A stretch of DNA of 64,000 nucleotides from Planktothrix tepida PCC 9214 (GTDB lineage: Bacteria > Cyanobacteriota > Cyanobacteriia > Cyanobacteriales > Microcoleaceae). Both the position numbers and the translations under genes were made by a program. This document shows, piece after piece, positions 34,368 through 44,178 of the stretch; within the stretch, counting starts at the first letter, position 1; each line of letters opens with the position of its first letter. The stretch is taken from assembly GCF_900009145.1 (NCBI RefSeq), contig NZ_LN889782.1, forward strand, positions 1,574,078 to 1,638,077, read 5' to 3'. A model generated the notes under the pieces. The model was given only the letters and a program-made list of their open reading frames with translations. It was not told where the DNA came from and did not search any database.

Positions 34368-35324
34368 ATGTGTAATCAGATGTTATTGAGTTTGTCTTCT
34401 ATGATTTCTATGCCTGATTTATTTTTGAATTTAGGAGCAGCAGATGTATTGGCTCAAACGGCATCTTCGGCTTCAATCGGTTCCGACATTAATCTATTAG
34501 AGGCATTTTTTTTAGGATTAATTCAAGGAGTAACAGAATTTTTACCCATTAGCAGTACCGCCCATTTAAAAGTCATTCCAGTCATGTTAGGTTGGGGAGA
34601 TCCCGGTATTGAATTTACAGCCATTATTCAGTTAGGCAGTATTGCGGCAGTGGTGTGGTTTTTTTGGCAGGATTTAGTTCAAGTTGTCCTGGGATCATGG
34701 CGAGCGATTCAAAAAAAGGATTATGAGTCTGTAGACTTTCGTTTAGCGTTAGGGATTGCATTAGGAACGATTCCAATTGTCTTTTTTGGATTGTTAATTA
34801 AACTGTTGATTCCTGATTATGATAACTCTCCTTTGCGAAGTCTGGAAACGATTGCATTCGCCTCGATTGGGATGTCCATTTTATTGGGATTGGCTGAAAA
34901 AATAGGCAAACGACAACGGAATTTTGAACACCTTAAAGTTCGAGATGGAATATTAATGGGTTTGGCTGAAGCTTTAGCTTTAATTCCTGGGGTATCTCGA
35001 TCAGGATCAACCATTACGGCTGGATTATTTATGGGGTTAGAACGGGCAACGGCTGCTCGTTTTTCCTTTTTATTAGGAATTCCAGCAATTACTTTAGCGG
35101 GAATCGTGGAATTAAGAATGGTATTTGCAACTGGTATCAGGAATTCAGACCTGATTCCCATCGGTGTTGGTTTAATTTCCGCCGCTATTTTTTCCTATTT
35201 ATCAATTGCTTGGTTAATTCGTTATTTACAAAAACAAAGTACCTGGATTTTTGTTTGGTATCGTCTCGCCTTTGGAGTCATGATTTTAGTGGCTGTGTGG
35301 GGAGGTGCGTTAAAGAATATTTAG
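34368..35324 (+). CDS. uppP: Undecaprenyl-diphosphatase UppP (BacA)
   Basis: 318 residues from the ATG at 34368 (GTG three bases earlier is possible). Integral membrane: LIQGVTEFLPISSTAHL, then LGLAEKIGKRQRNFEHLKVR, then ALALIPGVSRSGSTITAG are the catalytic E/H/S/R blocks of the family. Recycles C55-PP for peptidoglycan synthesis. The N-terminus is about 40 residues longer than usual, with a second hydrophobic start; a later start cannot be excluded. Confidence 0.93.
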   Translation: MCNQMLLSLSSMISMPDLFLNLGAADVLAQTASSASIGSDINLLEAFFLGLIQGVTEFLPISSTAHLKVIPVMLGWGDPGIEFTAIIQLGSIAAVVWFFWQDLVQVVLGSWRAIQKKDYESVDFRLALGIALGTIPIVFFGLLIKLLIPDYDNSPLRSLETIAFASIGMSILLGLAEKIGKRQRNFEHLKVRDGILMGLAEALALIPGVSRSGSTITAGLFMGLERATAARFSFLLGIPAITLAGIVELRMVFATGIRNSDLIPIGVGLISAAIFSYLSIAWLIRYLQKQSTWIFVWYRLAFGVMILVAVWGGALKNI

Positions 35325-35343
35325 ACTACAATCTTGTAGTAGA

Positions 35344-35371
35344 GTAGAGACGTGCCATGGCGCGTCTCTAC
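35344..35371. repeat. Palindromic interspersed repeat GTAGAGACG type, copy 4
   Basis: GTAGAGACGTGCCATGGCGC then GTCTCTAC, one non-pairing position, between uppP and the radical SAM gene. Confidence 0.8.
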
Positions 35372-35404
35372 GGAGTCTATGATTGTTAATGTTTAATTCC
35401 TCCT

Positions 35405-36727
35405 ATGATTCGACCTGCTAAAATTACAACCGTATTACCCGATTCTATTGCTGAAGAAATTGGCTTTGAACCCGGAGATGCGATTGTTTCGATTAACGGA
35501 CAACCACCTCGTGATTTAATTGATTATCAATTTTTATGTGCTGATGAAGTTTTAGAATTAGAAGTTTTAGATCGATTTGGGAAAACCCATCAACTTGAAA
35601 TTGAAAAAGACTATGATCAAGATTTAGGCTTAGAGTTTGAATCCGCTTTATTTGATGGATTAATACAATGCAATAATCGCTGTCCGTTTTGTTTTATTGA
35701 TCAACAACCCCCCGGAAAACGAGAAACCCTCTACTTAAAAGATGACGATTATCGCTTGAGCTTTTTGTATGGTTCCTATTTAACCTTAACCAATTTATCT
35801 CAACGGGAATGGGATAGAATTGCACAAATGCGTCTTTCTCCGTTGTATGTTTCTGTTCACGCCACCGAACCTCCAGTTAGAATTCGCTTATTAAAAAATC
35901 CCCGTGCGGGTCAAATCTTAGATCAGTTAAAATGGTTTAAAAAGAACCGTTTACAAATTCATGCTCAAGTGGTGGTTTGTCCAGGAATTAATGATGGCAA
36001 ATACCTCGAACAAACCCTTTTAGATTTAGCTCAATTCCATCGCGGTAGAATCCCGACTGTTGCTTCCGTCGCGGTGGTTCCCGTGGGGTTAACTCGGTTT
36101 CGTCCCCCGGAAGATGAATTAATCCCAGTTACGCCTGAAAAAGCTCAAGAAATTATTACTCAAGTTCAGAATTTACAACAAAAATTTCAACAAGAATTCG
36201 GTTCAACTTGTGTTTGGATTGCGGATGAACTCTTTTTAATTGCGGGTGCAGAATTACCGCCTGAATCCCATTATCAAGATTATCCTCAAATTGGTAATGG
36301 GGTAGGTTCTATTCGCAAATTTATTAAAGAATTTGAACAAACTGTCAAACAACACCCGATTCAATCTTGTTCAACTCCCCGCCAGTTTACTTGGGTGGTG
36401 GGAAATGCCGTTGAAAAAGCCTTTCAACCCTTGTTAAACTCCTTAAATGACATTTCAGGGCTAACGGTGAATTTGGTGGCTTTAGCGAGTCAATATTGGG
36501 GTCAAGAAATTACGGTTACAGGTCTATTAACCGGACAAGATTTGCTGCAAGGATTAAAAGGAAAATCATTAGGAGATGGAATTTTATTACCATCGGTGAT
36601 GTTAAAACAAGGAGAACCTGTGTTTTTGGATGATATGACCGTAGCAGAACTCGCAGAACAACTGGAGACAGAAATTTTTCCAGTGAGTCATGTTGAAGAA
36701 TTAATCTCTATTGCGTTGCAGGATTAA
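35405..36727 (+). CDS. PDZ-radical SAM protein (DUF512 type, TIGR03279-like)
   Basis: 440 residues. N-terminal PDZ-like part (EEIGFEPGDAIVSINGQPPR), then a cysteine trio CNNRCPFCFIDQQPPG in place of the classical CxxxCxxC, conserved in this cyanobacterial/chlorobi group, with LYVSVHATEP and QVVVCPGINDGK of the TIM barrel, and a DUF512-like C-terminus. Function in the family is not settled. Confidence 0.88.
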   Translation: MIRPAKITTVLPDSIAEEIGFEPGDAIVSINGQPPRDLIDYQFLCADEVLELEVLDRFGKTHQLEIEKDYDQDLGLEFESALFDGLIQCNNRCPFCFIDQQPPGKRETLYLKDDDYRLSFLYGSYLTLTNLSQREWDRIAQMRLSPLYVSVHATEPPVRIRLLKNPRAGQILDQLKWFKKNRLQIHAQVVVCPGINDGKYLEQTLLDLAQFHRGRIPTVASVAVVPVGLTRFRPPEDELIPVTPEKAQEIITQVQNLQQKFQQEFGSTCVWIADELFLIAGAELPPESHYQDYPQIGNGVGSIRKFIKEFEQTVKQHPIQSCSTPRQFTWVVGNAVEKAFQPLLNSLNDISGLTVNLVALASQYWGQEITVTGLLTGQDLLQGLKGKSLGDGILLPSVMLKQGEPVFLDDMTVAELAEQLETEIFPVSHVEELISIALQD

Positions 36728-36830
36728 TTTTAATCGTAACAGAAGTGGTGTAGATCACTGAATTCTTATTCCATAATAAAGGAAGATTCACGATCAAGCC
36801 CATTTTTGTTTCAAAGGGGGTCAGGAGACA

Positions 36831-39800
36831 ATGGTAGTTTCACAAGAAGTTACAATTCATACGACGAGACTGAAAGAACAAAGTCAAAGACATCAGCTTT
36901 TAACAGATACCGCTTTACGGATTCGATCTTCTTTAAGTTTAGATCTGATTTTAAAGACAACGGTGACAGAAGTTCGGCAATTGTTAGAATGCGATCGCGT
37001 GATCATTGAAAAATTTGAAGCCGATGGCTATCGAAGAGTCATTGTTGAATCTGTAGAAAACCCCCAATACTCACTTCTCGATGCAGGGGTCATCTATCAC
37101 AATTCTGATTCAGATTTAGCTGTTGAAATTCGATTTGAAAACCAGCTATGGGGTAGATTAATTGCTCAGAATTTTAGGATCATTCAGCCATGGGAACCCG
37201 AAGAAACAGAATTTTTAGAAAGTTTATCGGTTCATGTTGCTTTGGGAATTGAACACGCGACGTTACTAGAGCAAGTGCAACAAGCTAATCGAGAATTAGA
37301 AGCAAAAGTCCTAGAACGAACGGCTGAATTAGAACAAACCAATGAACGATTAACGCAAGAATTAGAGCGCAGTCAAGAAACCCAAACGGCTTTAAAACAC
37401 CAACAAGAAATTCTGAATAGTTTTTATAATTCTTCTCCAATAATGATGGGTGTCGTTGAACTATTTGAAACCGATGTTTTACATCTTTCAGTCAATTTAG
37501 CAACGGCTCAATTCTTAGGAAAAAAAAATGAGGAAATTCACCATAAATTTGTTAGTCAATTAGGTATAAATCACCCTTTGCTTCAACATTGGATGAATCA
37601 TTATCGAGAAAGTCAAGATTTAGGAAAACCCGTCAAATTTGAGTGTCAATATGATCAACCTGATGGGAAAAAGAAATGGTTATCAGCAACGGTGTCTTAT
37701 ATTGGTTTATCGGAAAATGATCGTCCTCGGTTTTCCTATATTGTTGAAGATATTAGCGATCGCAAATATTATGAAGAATCCCTAAGACGATATGAACGCA
37801 TTGTTGAAGCCACTGGGGATGCCATTTGTTTAGTGGATCAGAACTATATTTATCAAGTGGCTAATCCCGCTTACTTGAAATTGGTAAATCGACCCTTAGA
37901 AAAGGTGATTGGTCATTCTGTTTCTGAGGTTTTAGGGACTAATTTTTTTGAGCAAACCATTAAACCTTCTCTGGATCAATGTTTAATCGGGGAAGCCATT
38001 CAAGATGATTTATGGGTGGATATTGATCCTGTTAAAAAACGATATTTGAGGCGTACCTATACCCCCTATTTAGATGAACAGAAAACGATTTGTGGAATTG
38101 TTGGCAGTATTCAAGATTTAACGGATCTCAAAGAAGCCGAAAATGCACTGAAACACAATGAAGAACTATTTGCTTTAACAGTGCAACACGCTCCTGATGT
38201 CTTTGTAATTTATGATTCAGAACGTCGATTTGAGTATGTCAATCAACGAACATCCGAATGCACCCAAATTCCCATTGAAAACTTTATCGGTCGTCGAGAT
38301 GAAGATATTTACCCCCCGGAAGTTTATTCTAAATATCTGCCCTTACTTGATCATGCAATTGCGACCAAAACCGTACAAATTGGAGAATTTACATTGCAAA
38401 TGGAGGGACTAGAACCTTATATCGTGATTATCAAATACGTTCCCCTTTTAGATGATAACGGAGAGGTTCAACAAATTTTAGGTATGACCTTTGATATTGG
38501 CGATCGCAAACGCATGGAAGAAACTCTACGTCAACGAGAAGAACAGTTAAAAGCCGTTGCTGATAATATTCCAGGCGCAATTTTTACCTATATTAAACGC
38601 CCCGATGGTTCTGGTTTTTTGGAATATATTAGTGATGGTTGCTTTGAAGTCTTTGGCTTGACCGCCTTGGAATTAATGAACAATTATAAACTTTTAGAAC
38701 CCGGGTTTCATCTCGAAGATCTCCAGGGACATCGAATAGCAATTTTAAACAGTGCAGCCACCCTTACCCCCCTGTTTTATGAGTTACGATATCAAATGCC
38801 CAATGGGGATATAAAATGGATTGCAGAAGCTTCCCGTCCTGAATATCGAGACAATGGAGATATTGCTTGGCGAGGGGTGATTTTAGATGTGAGCGATCGC
38901 AAAAAAACCGAATTAGAATTAAATGAAACCAGCGATCGCTTAAATTTCCTGCTCAATTATTCTCCCATTGTTATTTTAAGTTGCAAACCCGAAACCAATT
39001 ATCCGATTACTTTTATCAGTGAAAATGTTAAAGAAATTGTCGGTTTTGAACCTCAAATTTTTTTAGAAAATTCGAGCTTCTGGATTCAACAGATTCATCC
39101 TGATGATGTAGAGTGGGTTTTAACCAACTTAGCAACAAAATTCACTGAGGATTATTATGTTCATGAATATCGGTGGTTGAAAGCAGATGGAACTTATAGC
39201 TGGTTTTTAACACAGTTAAGGAAAATTCGAGATGAAGCGGGGAATGTCGTGGAAATGTTGGGATATTTAGTTGAAATTAGCGATCGCAAAAGCTTAGAGC
39301 AAGAATTAGCCACATTACTCGAACAAGAAACCCGTCGGAGTCAAGAACTAACCCAAAAAAATATAGCTCTCGAACAAGCTCGACAGGAAGCAGAAATGGC
39401 AAACCAAGCTAAAAGTGAATTTCTGGCTAATATGAGTCATGAAATTCGTACACCCATGAATGCCATTTTAGGATTTACAGATTTACTACAATCTGTTGTT
39501 CATGAACCGAGATCTGTCTCTTATTTAAACGCTGTAATCACCGCTAGTCGAACTCTACTCGCCTTAATTAACGATATTCTTGATTTGTCTAAAATTGAGG
39601 CGGGGAAACTGGAACTCGATTATGGCCCCGTTAACTTACGGGTGCTGATTCAGGAAATTCAAAACATTTTTAACCATAAAGCCACAGAAAAAGGGTTAGT
39701 TTTACACATCCAAATTGAAGATAATGTCCCCGAATTGATTTATATTGATGAGATACGATTACGTCAAATTTTATTTAACGTTGTCGGTAATGCTCTTAAG

Positions 39801-40886
39801 TTCACGGAAAAGGGATATATTAGCGTTTCTGCACGAACTCAAACCTATTGTGCCTGCAATAGCGAAAAAGTTTGGTTAGAAATTGCGATTGAAGATACAG
39901 GAATTGGGATTGCACCCCATCAGCAGACTCGTATTTTTGAAGCCTTCGTTCAAAGTGCCGGACAAAGTAATCGTAAGTATGGAGGCACCGGTTTAGGATT
40001 GGCGATTACTCAACGCTTAACTCAAATGATGGGGGGGATTATATTGCTTCAAAGCCAATTGCGACGAGGCAGTATTTTTACCTTTGTATTTCCCGACATT
40101 GCTCAGGCTAAAAATCCGATCTCGGTCAAATTAAATTCTGGTCAAGATCGAAATCTCAACCAATTTCAAGCTAGTACAATTTTGGTTGTTGATGATGTTC
40201 AATCTAACCGAGAATTAATTCAAGGATACTTTGCCGGAACTCATCATTTATTATTTCTAGCAGAGAATGGAAAACAAGCAATTCAGATGGCAAATATTCA
40301 TCAACCCGATTTAATTCTTCTGGATTTACGGATGCCGGAGATGGACGGAAAAATGGTGGCTCAATTTCTCAAACAAGATGAAAAAACTCGACAGATTCCG
40401 ATTGTGATTTTGACCGCATCTTGTCAAAGTGAAGAACAAGCAAAAGTTCAATCACTCTGTCAAGGATTCTTGCGAAAGCCGGTCAGTTTGCCACAATTAG
40501 TCAGAGAAATGAAGCGACATTTAATATGCCAAAACTCTTCTAAAAATACCGAGATTGACAGAGAAAGTCCGCAAGAAAAACTAGGAGTTTCTCCTGTTTC
40601 ATTCCTCAGTTCTGATGCGTGTACAGAACTCCTGTTTAAACTTCAACAAGAAGAAGAACAGGTTTGGAATACGTTGCGAAAAACATTAAGAACCAGAGAT
40701 TTACAACATTTTGTTCAACGTCTGGCTGCCTGGGGGCAACAGTATCAATATCAACCTTTATTAGATTATATACAAACTTTAGAAACTCAATTAGAAGCGT
40801 TTGATTGGAATACAATTCCTCAAACTATTGAGGATTTTCCTCAGATTGGAGAAAGGTTAAAACTTTACTGCAAAGAAGGACTTTGA
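36831..40886 (+). CDS. Hybrid histidine kinase with GAF, multiple PAS/PAC, HisKA, HATPase and REC
   Basis: 1351 residues. GAF about 25-150 (LLECDRVIIEKFEADGYR), coiled coil 150-200, then five PAS units ending in PAC sections with D-[IV]-[SG]-D-R-K (near residues 312, 560, 690 and 820), HisKA with H box FLANMSHEIRTPMNAILGF (about 863-881), HATPase (N box NVVGNALKFTE, G box DTGIGIAP and YGGTGLGLAI) and a receiver with the phospho-acceptor D in LLDLRMPEMDG (about 1163). No transmembrane helix, so cytoplasmic. Ends 3 bp before the GGDEF gene, so likely one pathway. Confidence 0.93.
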   Translation: MVVSQEVTIHTTRLKEQSQRHQLLTDTALRIRSSLSLDLILKTTVTEVRQLLECDRVIIEKFEADGYRRVIVESVENPQYSLLDAGVIYHNSDSDLAVEIRFENQLWGRLIAQNFRIIQPWEPEETEFLESLSVHVALGIEHATLLEQVQQANRELEAKVLERTAELEQTNERLTQELERSQETQTALKHQQEILNSFYNSSPIMMGVVELFETDVLHLSVNLATAQFLGKKNEEIHHKFVSQLGINHPLLQHWMNHYRESQDLGKPVKFECQYDQPDGKKKWLSATVSYIGLSENDRPRFSYIVEDISDRKYYEESLRRYERIVEATGDAICLVDQNYIYQVANPAYLKLVNRPLEKVIGHSVSEVLGTNFFEQTIKPSLDQCLIGEAIQDDLWVDIDPVKKRYLRRTYTPYLDEQKTICGIVGSIQDLTDLKEAENALKHNEELFALTVQHAPDVFVIYDSERRFEYVNQRTSECTQIPIENFIGRRDEDIYPPEVYSKYLPLLDHAIATKTVQIGEFTLQMEGLEPYIVIIKYVPLLDDNGEVQQILGMTFDIGDRKRMEETLRQREEQLKAVADNIPGAIFTYIKRPDGSGFLEYISDGCFEVFGLTALELMNNYKLLEPGFHLEDLQGHRIAILNSAATLTPLFYELRYQMPNGDIKWIAEASRPEYRDNGDIAWRGVILDVSDRKKTELELNETSDRLNFLLNYSPIVILSCKPETNYPITFISENVKEIVGFEPQIFLENSSFWIQQIHPDDVEWVLTNLATKFTEDYYVHEYRWLKADGTYSWFLTQLRKIRDEAGNVVEMLGYLVEISDRKSLEQELATLLEQETRRSQELTQKNIALEQARQEAEMANQAKSEFLANMSHEIRTPMNAILGFTDLLQSVVHEPRSVSYLNAVITASRTLLALINDILDLSKIEAGKLELDYGPVNLRVLIQEIQNIFNHKATEKGLVLHIQIEDNVPELIYIDEIRLRQILFNVVGNALKFTEKGYISVSARTQTYCACNSEKVWLEIAIEDTGIGIAPHQQTRIFEAFVQSAGQSNRKYGGTGLGLAITQRLTQMMGGIILLQSQLRRGSIFTFVFPDIAQAKNPISVKLNSGQDRNLNQFQASTILVVDDVQSNRELIQGYFAGTHHLLFLAENGKQAIQMANIHQPDLILLDLRMPEMDGKMVAQFLKQDEKTRQIPIVILTASCQSEEQAKVQSLCQGFLRKPVSLPQLVREMKRHLICQNSSKNTEIDRESPQEKLGVSPVSFLSSDACTELLFKLQQEEEQVWNTLRKTLRTRDLQHFVQRLAAWGQQYQYQPLLDYIQTLETQLEAFDWNTIPQTIEDFPQIGERLKLYCKEGL

Positions 40887-40889
40887 TTT

Positions 40890-41834
40890 ATGCAACTCAA
40901 AACATTTATTCCTGAAAATTTTCTGATTTTAATTGTTGATGATATTACTCAAAATCTGAAATTAGTCGGACAAATGCTTGGCGAAGTTGGATATAATACC
41001 ACCTTTGCAACCAGTGGTTTTCAAGCGTTAAATCGACTAAAAAATAATCAAACGGATTTAATTTTATTGGATTTAATGATGCCTGAAATGGATGGATTAG
41101 AGGTTTGTCAAGTCATAAAAAATAATCCCCAGTTTCAAGACATTCCGATTATTTTCCTCACCGCTAGTCATGAAGAAGAGAGTTTAGTCAATGCCTTTGA
41201 GATGGGGGCTGTTGATTTTATTACGAAACCTTTTATCAAAACTGAATTGTTAGCACGGGTCAAAACTCATTTAACCCTAAAACATACAACCGATATCTTA
41301 AAAAACACTTTGTTACAACTCGAACAATTATCTCAACTGGATTCCCTGACCCAAATCTTAAATCGTCGTAGTTTTTTTAAAGTGGCTGAAGTGGAATTTA
41401 ATCGATCAATTCAAGAGGGAAAAATCTTTTCTTTATTGATATTAGATTTAGATCATTTTAAACAAATTAATGATCAGTATGGTCATCTCATGGGCGATCG
41501 CGCTTTAATCACCTTTACATCAGTAATTAGGAATTACCTCAGAGAAGGTGATTATTTTGGACGCTATGGGGGAGAAGAATTTGTGATTTTATTATTAGAT
41601 ACTAATCTCGAAGATGCAGTTAAAATTGCCCAAGATATTTGTAGTTTAATTGCTGATTTATCTATCCCAACGGAGAAAGAGAATTTACAAATGACGGTAA
41701 GTATTGGAATCGCTATTTCTGAACCCCAGGATACCCGCATTGAGGATATTCTTTCTAGGGCAGATCAATCCCTATACCAAGCAAAAGCTCAAGGAAGAAA
41801 TACTTGTTTTGCTGATTCATTAAAACCGGGTTAA
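40890..41834 (+). CDS. Response regulator with diguanylate cyclase (REC-GGDEF)
   Basis: 314 residues. Receiver: FLILIVDDITQ, acceptor D in LILLDLMMPEMDG, K in FITKPF. GGDEF domain: GRYGGEEFVIL carries the active-site GGEEF, so c-di-GMP synthesis is likely; the inhibitory RxxD site is not obvious. Start 3 bp after the kinase, so cotranscribed. The kinase receiver and this one suggest a phosphorelay to c-di-GMP. Confidence 0.94.
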   Translation: MQLKTFIPENFLILIVDDITQNLKLVGQMLGEVGYNTTFATSGFQALNRLKNNQTDLILLDLMMPEMDGLEVCQVIKNNPQFQDIPIIFLTASHEEESLVNAFEMGAVDFITKPFIKTELLARVKTHLTLKHTTDILKNTLLQLEQLSQLDSLTQILNRRSFFKVAEVEFNRSIQEGKIFSLLILDLDHFKQINDQYGHLMGDRALITFTSVIRNYLREGDYFGRYGGEEFVILLLDTNLEDAVKIAQDICSLIADLSIPTEKENLQMTVSIGIAISEPQDTRIEDILSRADQSLYQAKAQGRNTCFADSLKPG

Positions 41835-41850
41835 CTCTCTTTTCTTTTAA

Positions 41851-42813
41851 TCAGCTTAAAACCGGAATTACTTCTTTTCCAAATACTTGAATAAACTGTT
41901 TTTGCTCTCGATTGACGTTATGTAAAATAATCTCATTAAACCCTAGTTCTATATCTTGTTTTAACCAGCTAATATGTTGTTGAAGATCGGAGGAAATGCG
42001 GACATTGTTTTCAACTTCTTCTAAGGTGACAAATTTTCCCATCGCATCAAATTGTTCAGGATTTTTTAAATCTGATAAAACCAGACTTTGAAAAATATTA
42101 TTTCGCCATTGATCAAACGCTCCTTGTTTAGCAATGGTTTCATTAGCATGATAGGATAACTGCACTTTTAAAATCATGGGTTTTCCCTCTCCTCCTCCTC
42201 GATAAAAGGCATCAACCACTTCTTTTAATTGTTCAGGGGGACGAGATGTAGTAATTAACCCATCAGCCCAACTTCCTAACCATTCGGCGGTTTTAGCGGT
42301 AATTGCAGCGCCAATTATTAAGGGATTAATTTCAGGACGGGTATAGAGTTTTGCTTCTTCAATTGTTACTAAACCTCGATGGGTCACAGTTTCGCCAGCC
42401 CATAAAGCTCGAATAATATCAACACATTCTTTTAAACGAGTATTGCGATCGCTTTTAGACGGCCATTTATCCCCTGTTATATGTTCATTTAAAGCTTGAC
42501 CACTGCCTACGGTTAACCAAAATCGATTCGGAAAAAGTTCCGCTAAAGTTGCAGCAGCTTGGGCAATAATTGCCGGATGATATCGTTGACCTGGGGCGCA
42601 AACAATTCGATAGGATAAATTCGGTGTGGCTTGCATTGCCGCCCCTAACCAAGACCAAGCAAATCCACTTTGTCCTTGCTTTTCACTCCAAGGATAAAAA
42701 TGATCGGAAGATAAGGATAAATCAAACCCCGCTTGTTCAGCTTTTTGAACATAATTTAACAATTCACTGGGTTTAAATTGTTCGTGGGACGCATGATAAC
42801 CAATCTTAACCAT
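41851..42813 (-). CDS. LLM-class flavin/F420-dependent oxidoreductase (TIGR03557-like)
   Basis: 320 residues from the ATG at 42813 (MVKIGYHASHEQFKPSELL). Luciferase-like TIM barrel: LSSDHFYPW, WSWLGAAMQAT, FWLTVGSGQALNEHI, LIIGAAITAKTAEWLGSWAD, EIILHNVN. Related to G6DH-type F420 enzymes by pattern; cofactor and substrate are unknown. Convergent with the GGDEF gene (16 bp). Confidence 0.88.
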   Translation of the reverse strand: MVKIGYHASHEQFKPSELLNYVQKAEQAGFDLSLSSDHFYPWSEKQGQSGFAWSWLGAAMQATPNLSYRIVCAPGQRYHPAIIAQAAATLAELFPNRFWLTVGSGQALNEHITGDKWPSKSDRNTRLKECVDIIRALWAGETVTHRGLVTIEEAKLYTRPEINPLIIGAAITAKTAEWLGSWADGLITTSRPPEQLKEVVDAFYRGGGEGKPMILKVQLSYHANETIAKQGAFDQWRNNIFQSLVLSDLKNPEQFDAMGKFVTLEEVENNVRISSDLQQHISWLKQDIELGFNEIILHNVNREQKQFIQVFGKEVIPVLS

Positions 42814-42928
42814 GATCAACTTTCCTCTTAACAAAAAAATCCCTTAAAGATTGATAATTTTTACTATAGTTCTACCCATTACAATTAAGATACTTCTCAA
42901 TTCAGCCAACTCATTTCCTGTTCCCTAA

Positions 42929-43324
42929 TTAACGATAGGAATAAGCAACGGTACTGAGTAAAGCGTTTTCCGACTGTCGAGAATCGAGGCGAGTATGTTG
43001 GACAACAATCGGAACATCCGACTCAAATACACTGGCATAATCTGTATTACGGGGAATAGGTTCAGGGTCGGTTAAATCGTTAAATCGTAGGTGTTTTGTT
43101 CGTCTTGCGGGAACCGTCACACAATAGGGGCCAACGGGTTCACGATCGCTAAAATAAATGGTAATTTTCACAGAGGCATCTTGATCAGATGTATTTAAAA
43201 TACAAGCTGTTTCATGACTGGTAAATTGAGGTTCTGGGCCGTTACTATAGTCAGGAATATAGCCTTCAGCGATCGCCCAACGAACACTTCCAATGGGTAA
43301 ATTATCTCCAATTTGTAAAACCAT
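42929..43324 (-). CDS. Anabaena sensory rhodopsin transducer (ASRT)-like protein
   Basis: 131 residues. GSVRWAIAEGYIP, GPEPQFTSHETACILNTSDQD, VKITIYFSDREPVGPY, VPARRTKHLRFNDL and VVQHTRLDSRQSENAL are the strand blocks of the PF07100 family, a tetrameric beta-sandwich that binds Anabaena sensory rhodopsin and DNA in vitro. No rhodopsin-like gene occurs in this window. Full length, tight family fit. Confidence 0.92.
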   Translation of the reverse strand: MVLQIGDNLPIGSVRWAIAEGYIPDYSNGPEPQFTSHETACILNTSDQDASVKITIYFSDREPVGPYCVTVPARRTKHLRFNDLTDPEPIPRNTDYASVFESDVPIVVQHTRLDSRQSENALLSTVAYSYR

Positions 43325-43458
43325 ACTTTATTTTTCCTTAATAATTAAAGCCTAATATTTCATTAAAATTGAATGATTTATCTCGCTTTAATAGGAGTTA
43401 ATCATATTTTAAAATTACTTTCTTCACCCTTAAGATGGAAATCAAAAATCAATATTAA

Positions 43459-43487
43459 AAACCCAGCTTTTTGTAGAAACTGGGTTT
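43459..43487 (-). terminator. Terminator after the 43528-44178 gene
   Basis: AAACCCAG (43459-43466) pairs with CTGGGTTT (43480-43487). On the minus strand a T-run follows the stem (complement of 43457-43460 and beyond). Its sequence type (AAACCCAG...CTGGGTTT) recurs in other gaps of this genome. Confidence 0.7.
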
Positions 43488-43527
43488 ATAAAATGATGGG
43501 TTTGAATACCATAAAATCTAAGGAATT

Positions 43528-44178
43528 TTATCGAGCATAAGGTCTACCCACTCCGGGTTGTACTGTAGGGCCTGCATAGGGTTTATGAACACCGACGGAT
43601 GAGCCAACCAAAGTTGAAATTAATCCTAATAGAGAGCCAAAGGAGAATGCCCAACTCGCTTTAGCCGCATTCGAGGCAATATCTTGAGCCTGCTGTGCCG
43701 AAACATTGGGAGCCCTCGCCGGAACATTCACACCGCCTTCTTGAACTTGATTAATTACTTCTCCAGCATTGGACGCAACAATCCCAAAAATACCAGATAC
43801 CCCACTCGAAAGTAACCAAGCACTAATCGCTAAGGTCGTAGCCCACAAAATAGCTCCATTCAAGAGGGCGGTGTTGCGATTCATTGGCCCACAAACACGA
43901 GCCATTAACCAACCCCCAACAAACAAAGCAATTAATAAACTAATAATTGACCAAATCCCAACGGCTGTTCCCGTATCTCCCGCATTAGAACGAGGTGCGC
44001 CGGAGTTGGCAAGTCCAGTTAAACCAATGGCTGCACCAATTCCACTCAGTATTAATTGAGTTCCAATGGCAATAACTAAACCTGCAAAAATGGGGCCCCA
44101 ACGGACACGATCATGATAGTCTGTTCCCGCAGCAACGGGATGATCAATAATTCGGCCGGATTCATCAGTGTATGCCAT
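43528..44178 (-). CDS. Conserved membrane protein, stress-type hypothetical
   Basis: 216 residues; four predicted transmembrane helices (WGPIFAGLVIAIGTQLILS, IWSIISLLIALFVGGWLM, GAILWATTLAISAWLLSS, ASWAFSFGSLLGLISTLVGS). N-terminus polar with a DxxG start, C-terminus Pro/Gly-rich. Similar proteins occur beside stress genes in cyanobacteria; no function is known to me. Confidence 0.7.
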   Translation of the reverse strand: MAYTDESGRIIDHPVAAGTDYHDRVRWGPIFAGLVIAIGTQLILSGIGAAIGLTGLANSGAPRSNAGDTGTAVGIWSIISLLIALFVGGWLMARVCGPMNRNTALLNGAILWATTLAISAWLLSSGVSGIFGIVASNAGEVINQVQEGGVNVPARAPNVSAQQAQDIASNAAKASWAFSFGSLLGLISTLVGSSVGVHKPYAGPTVQPGVGRPYAR

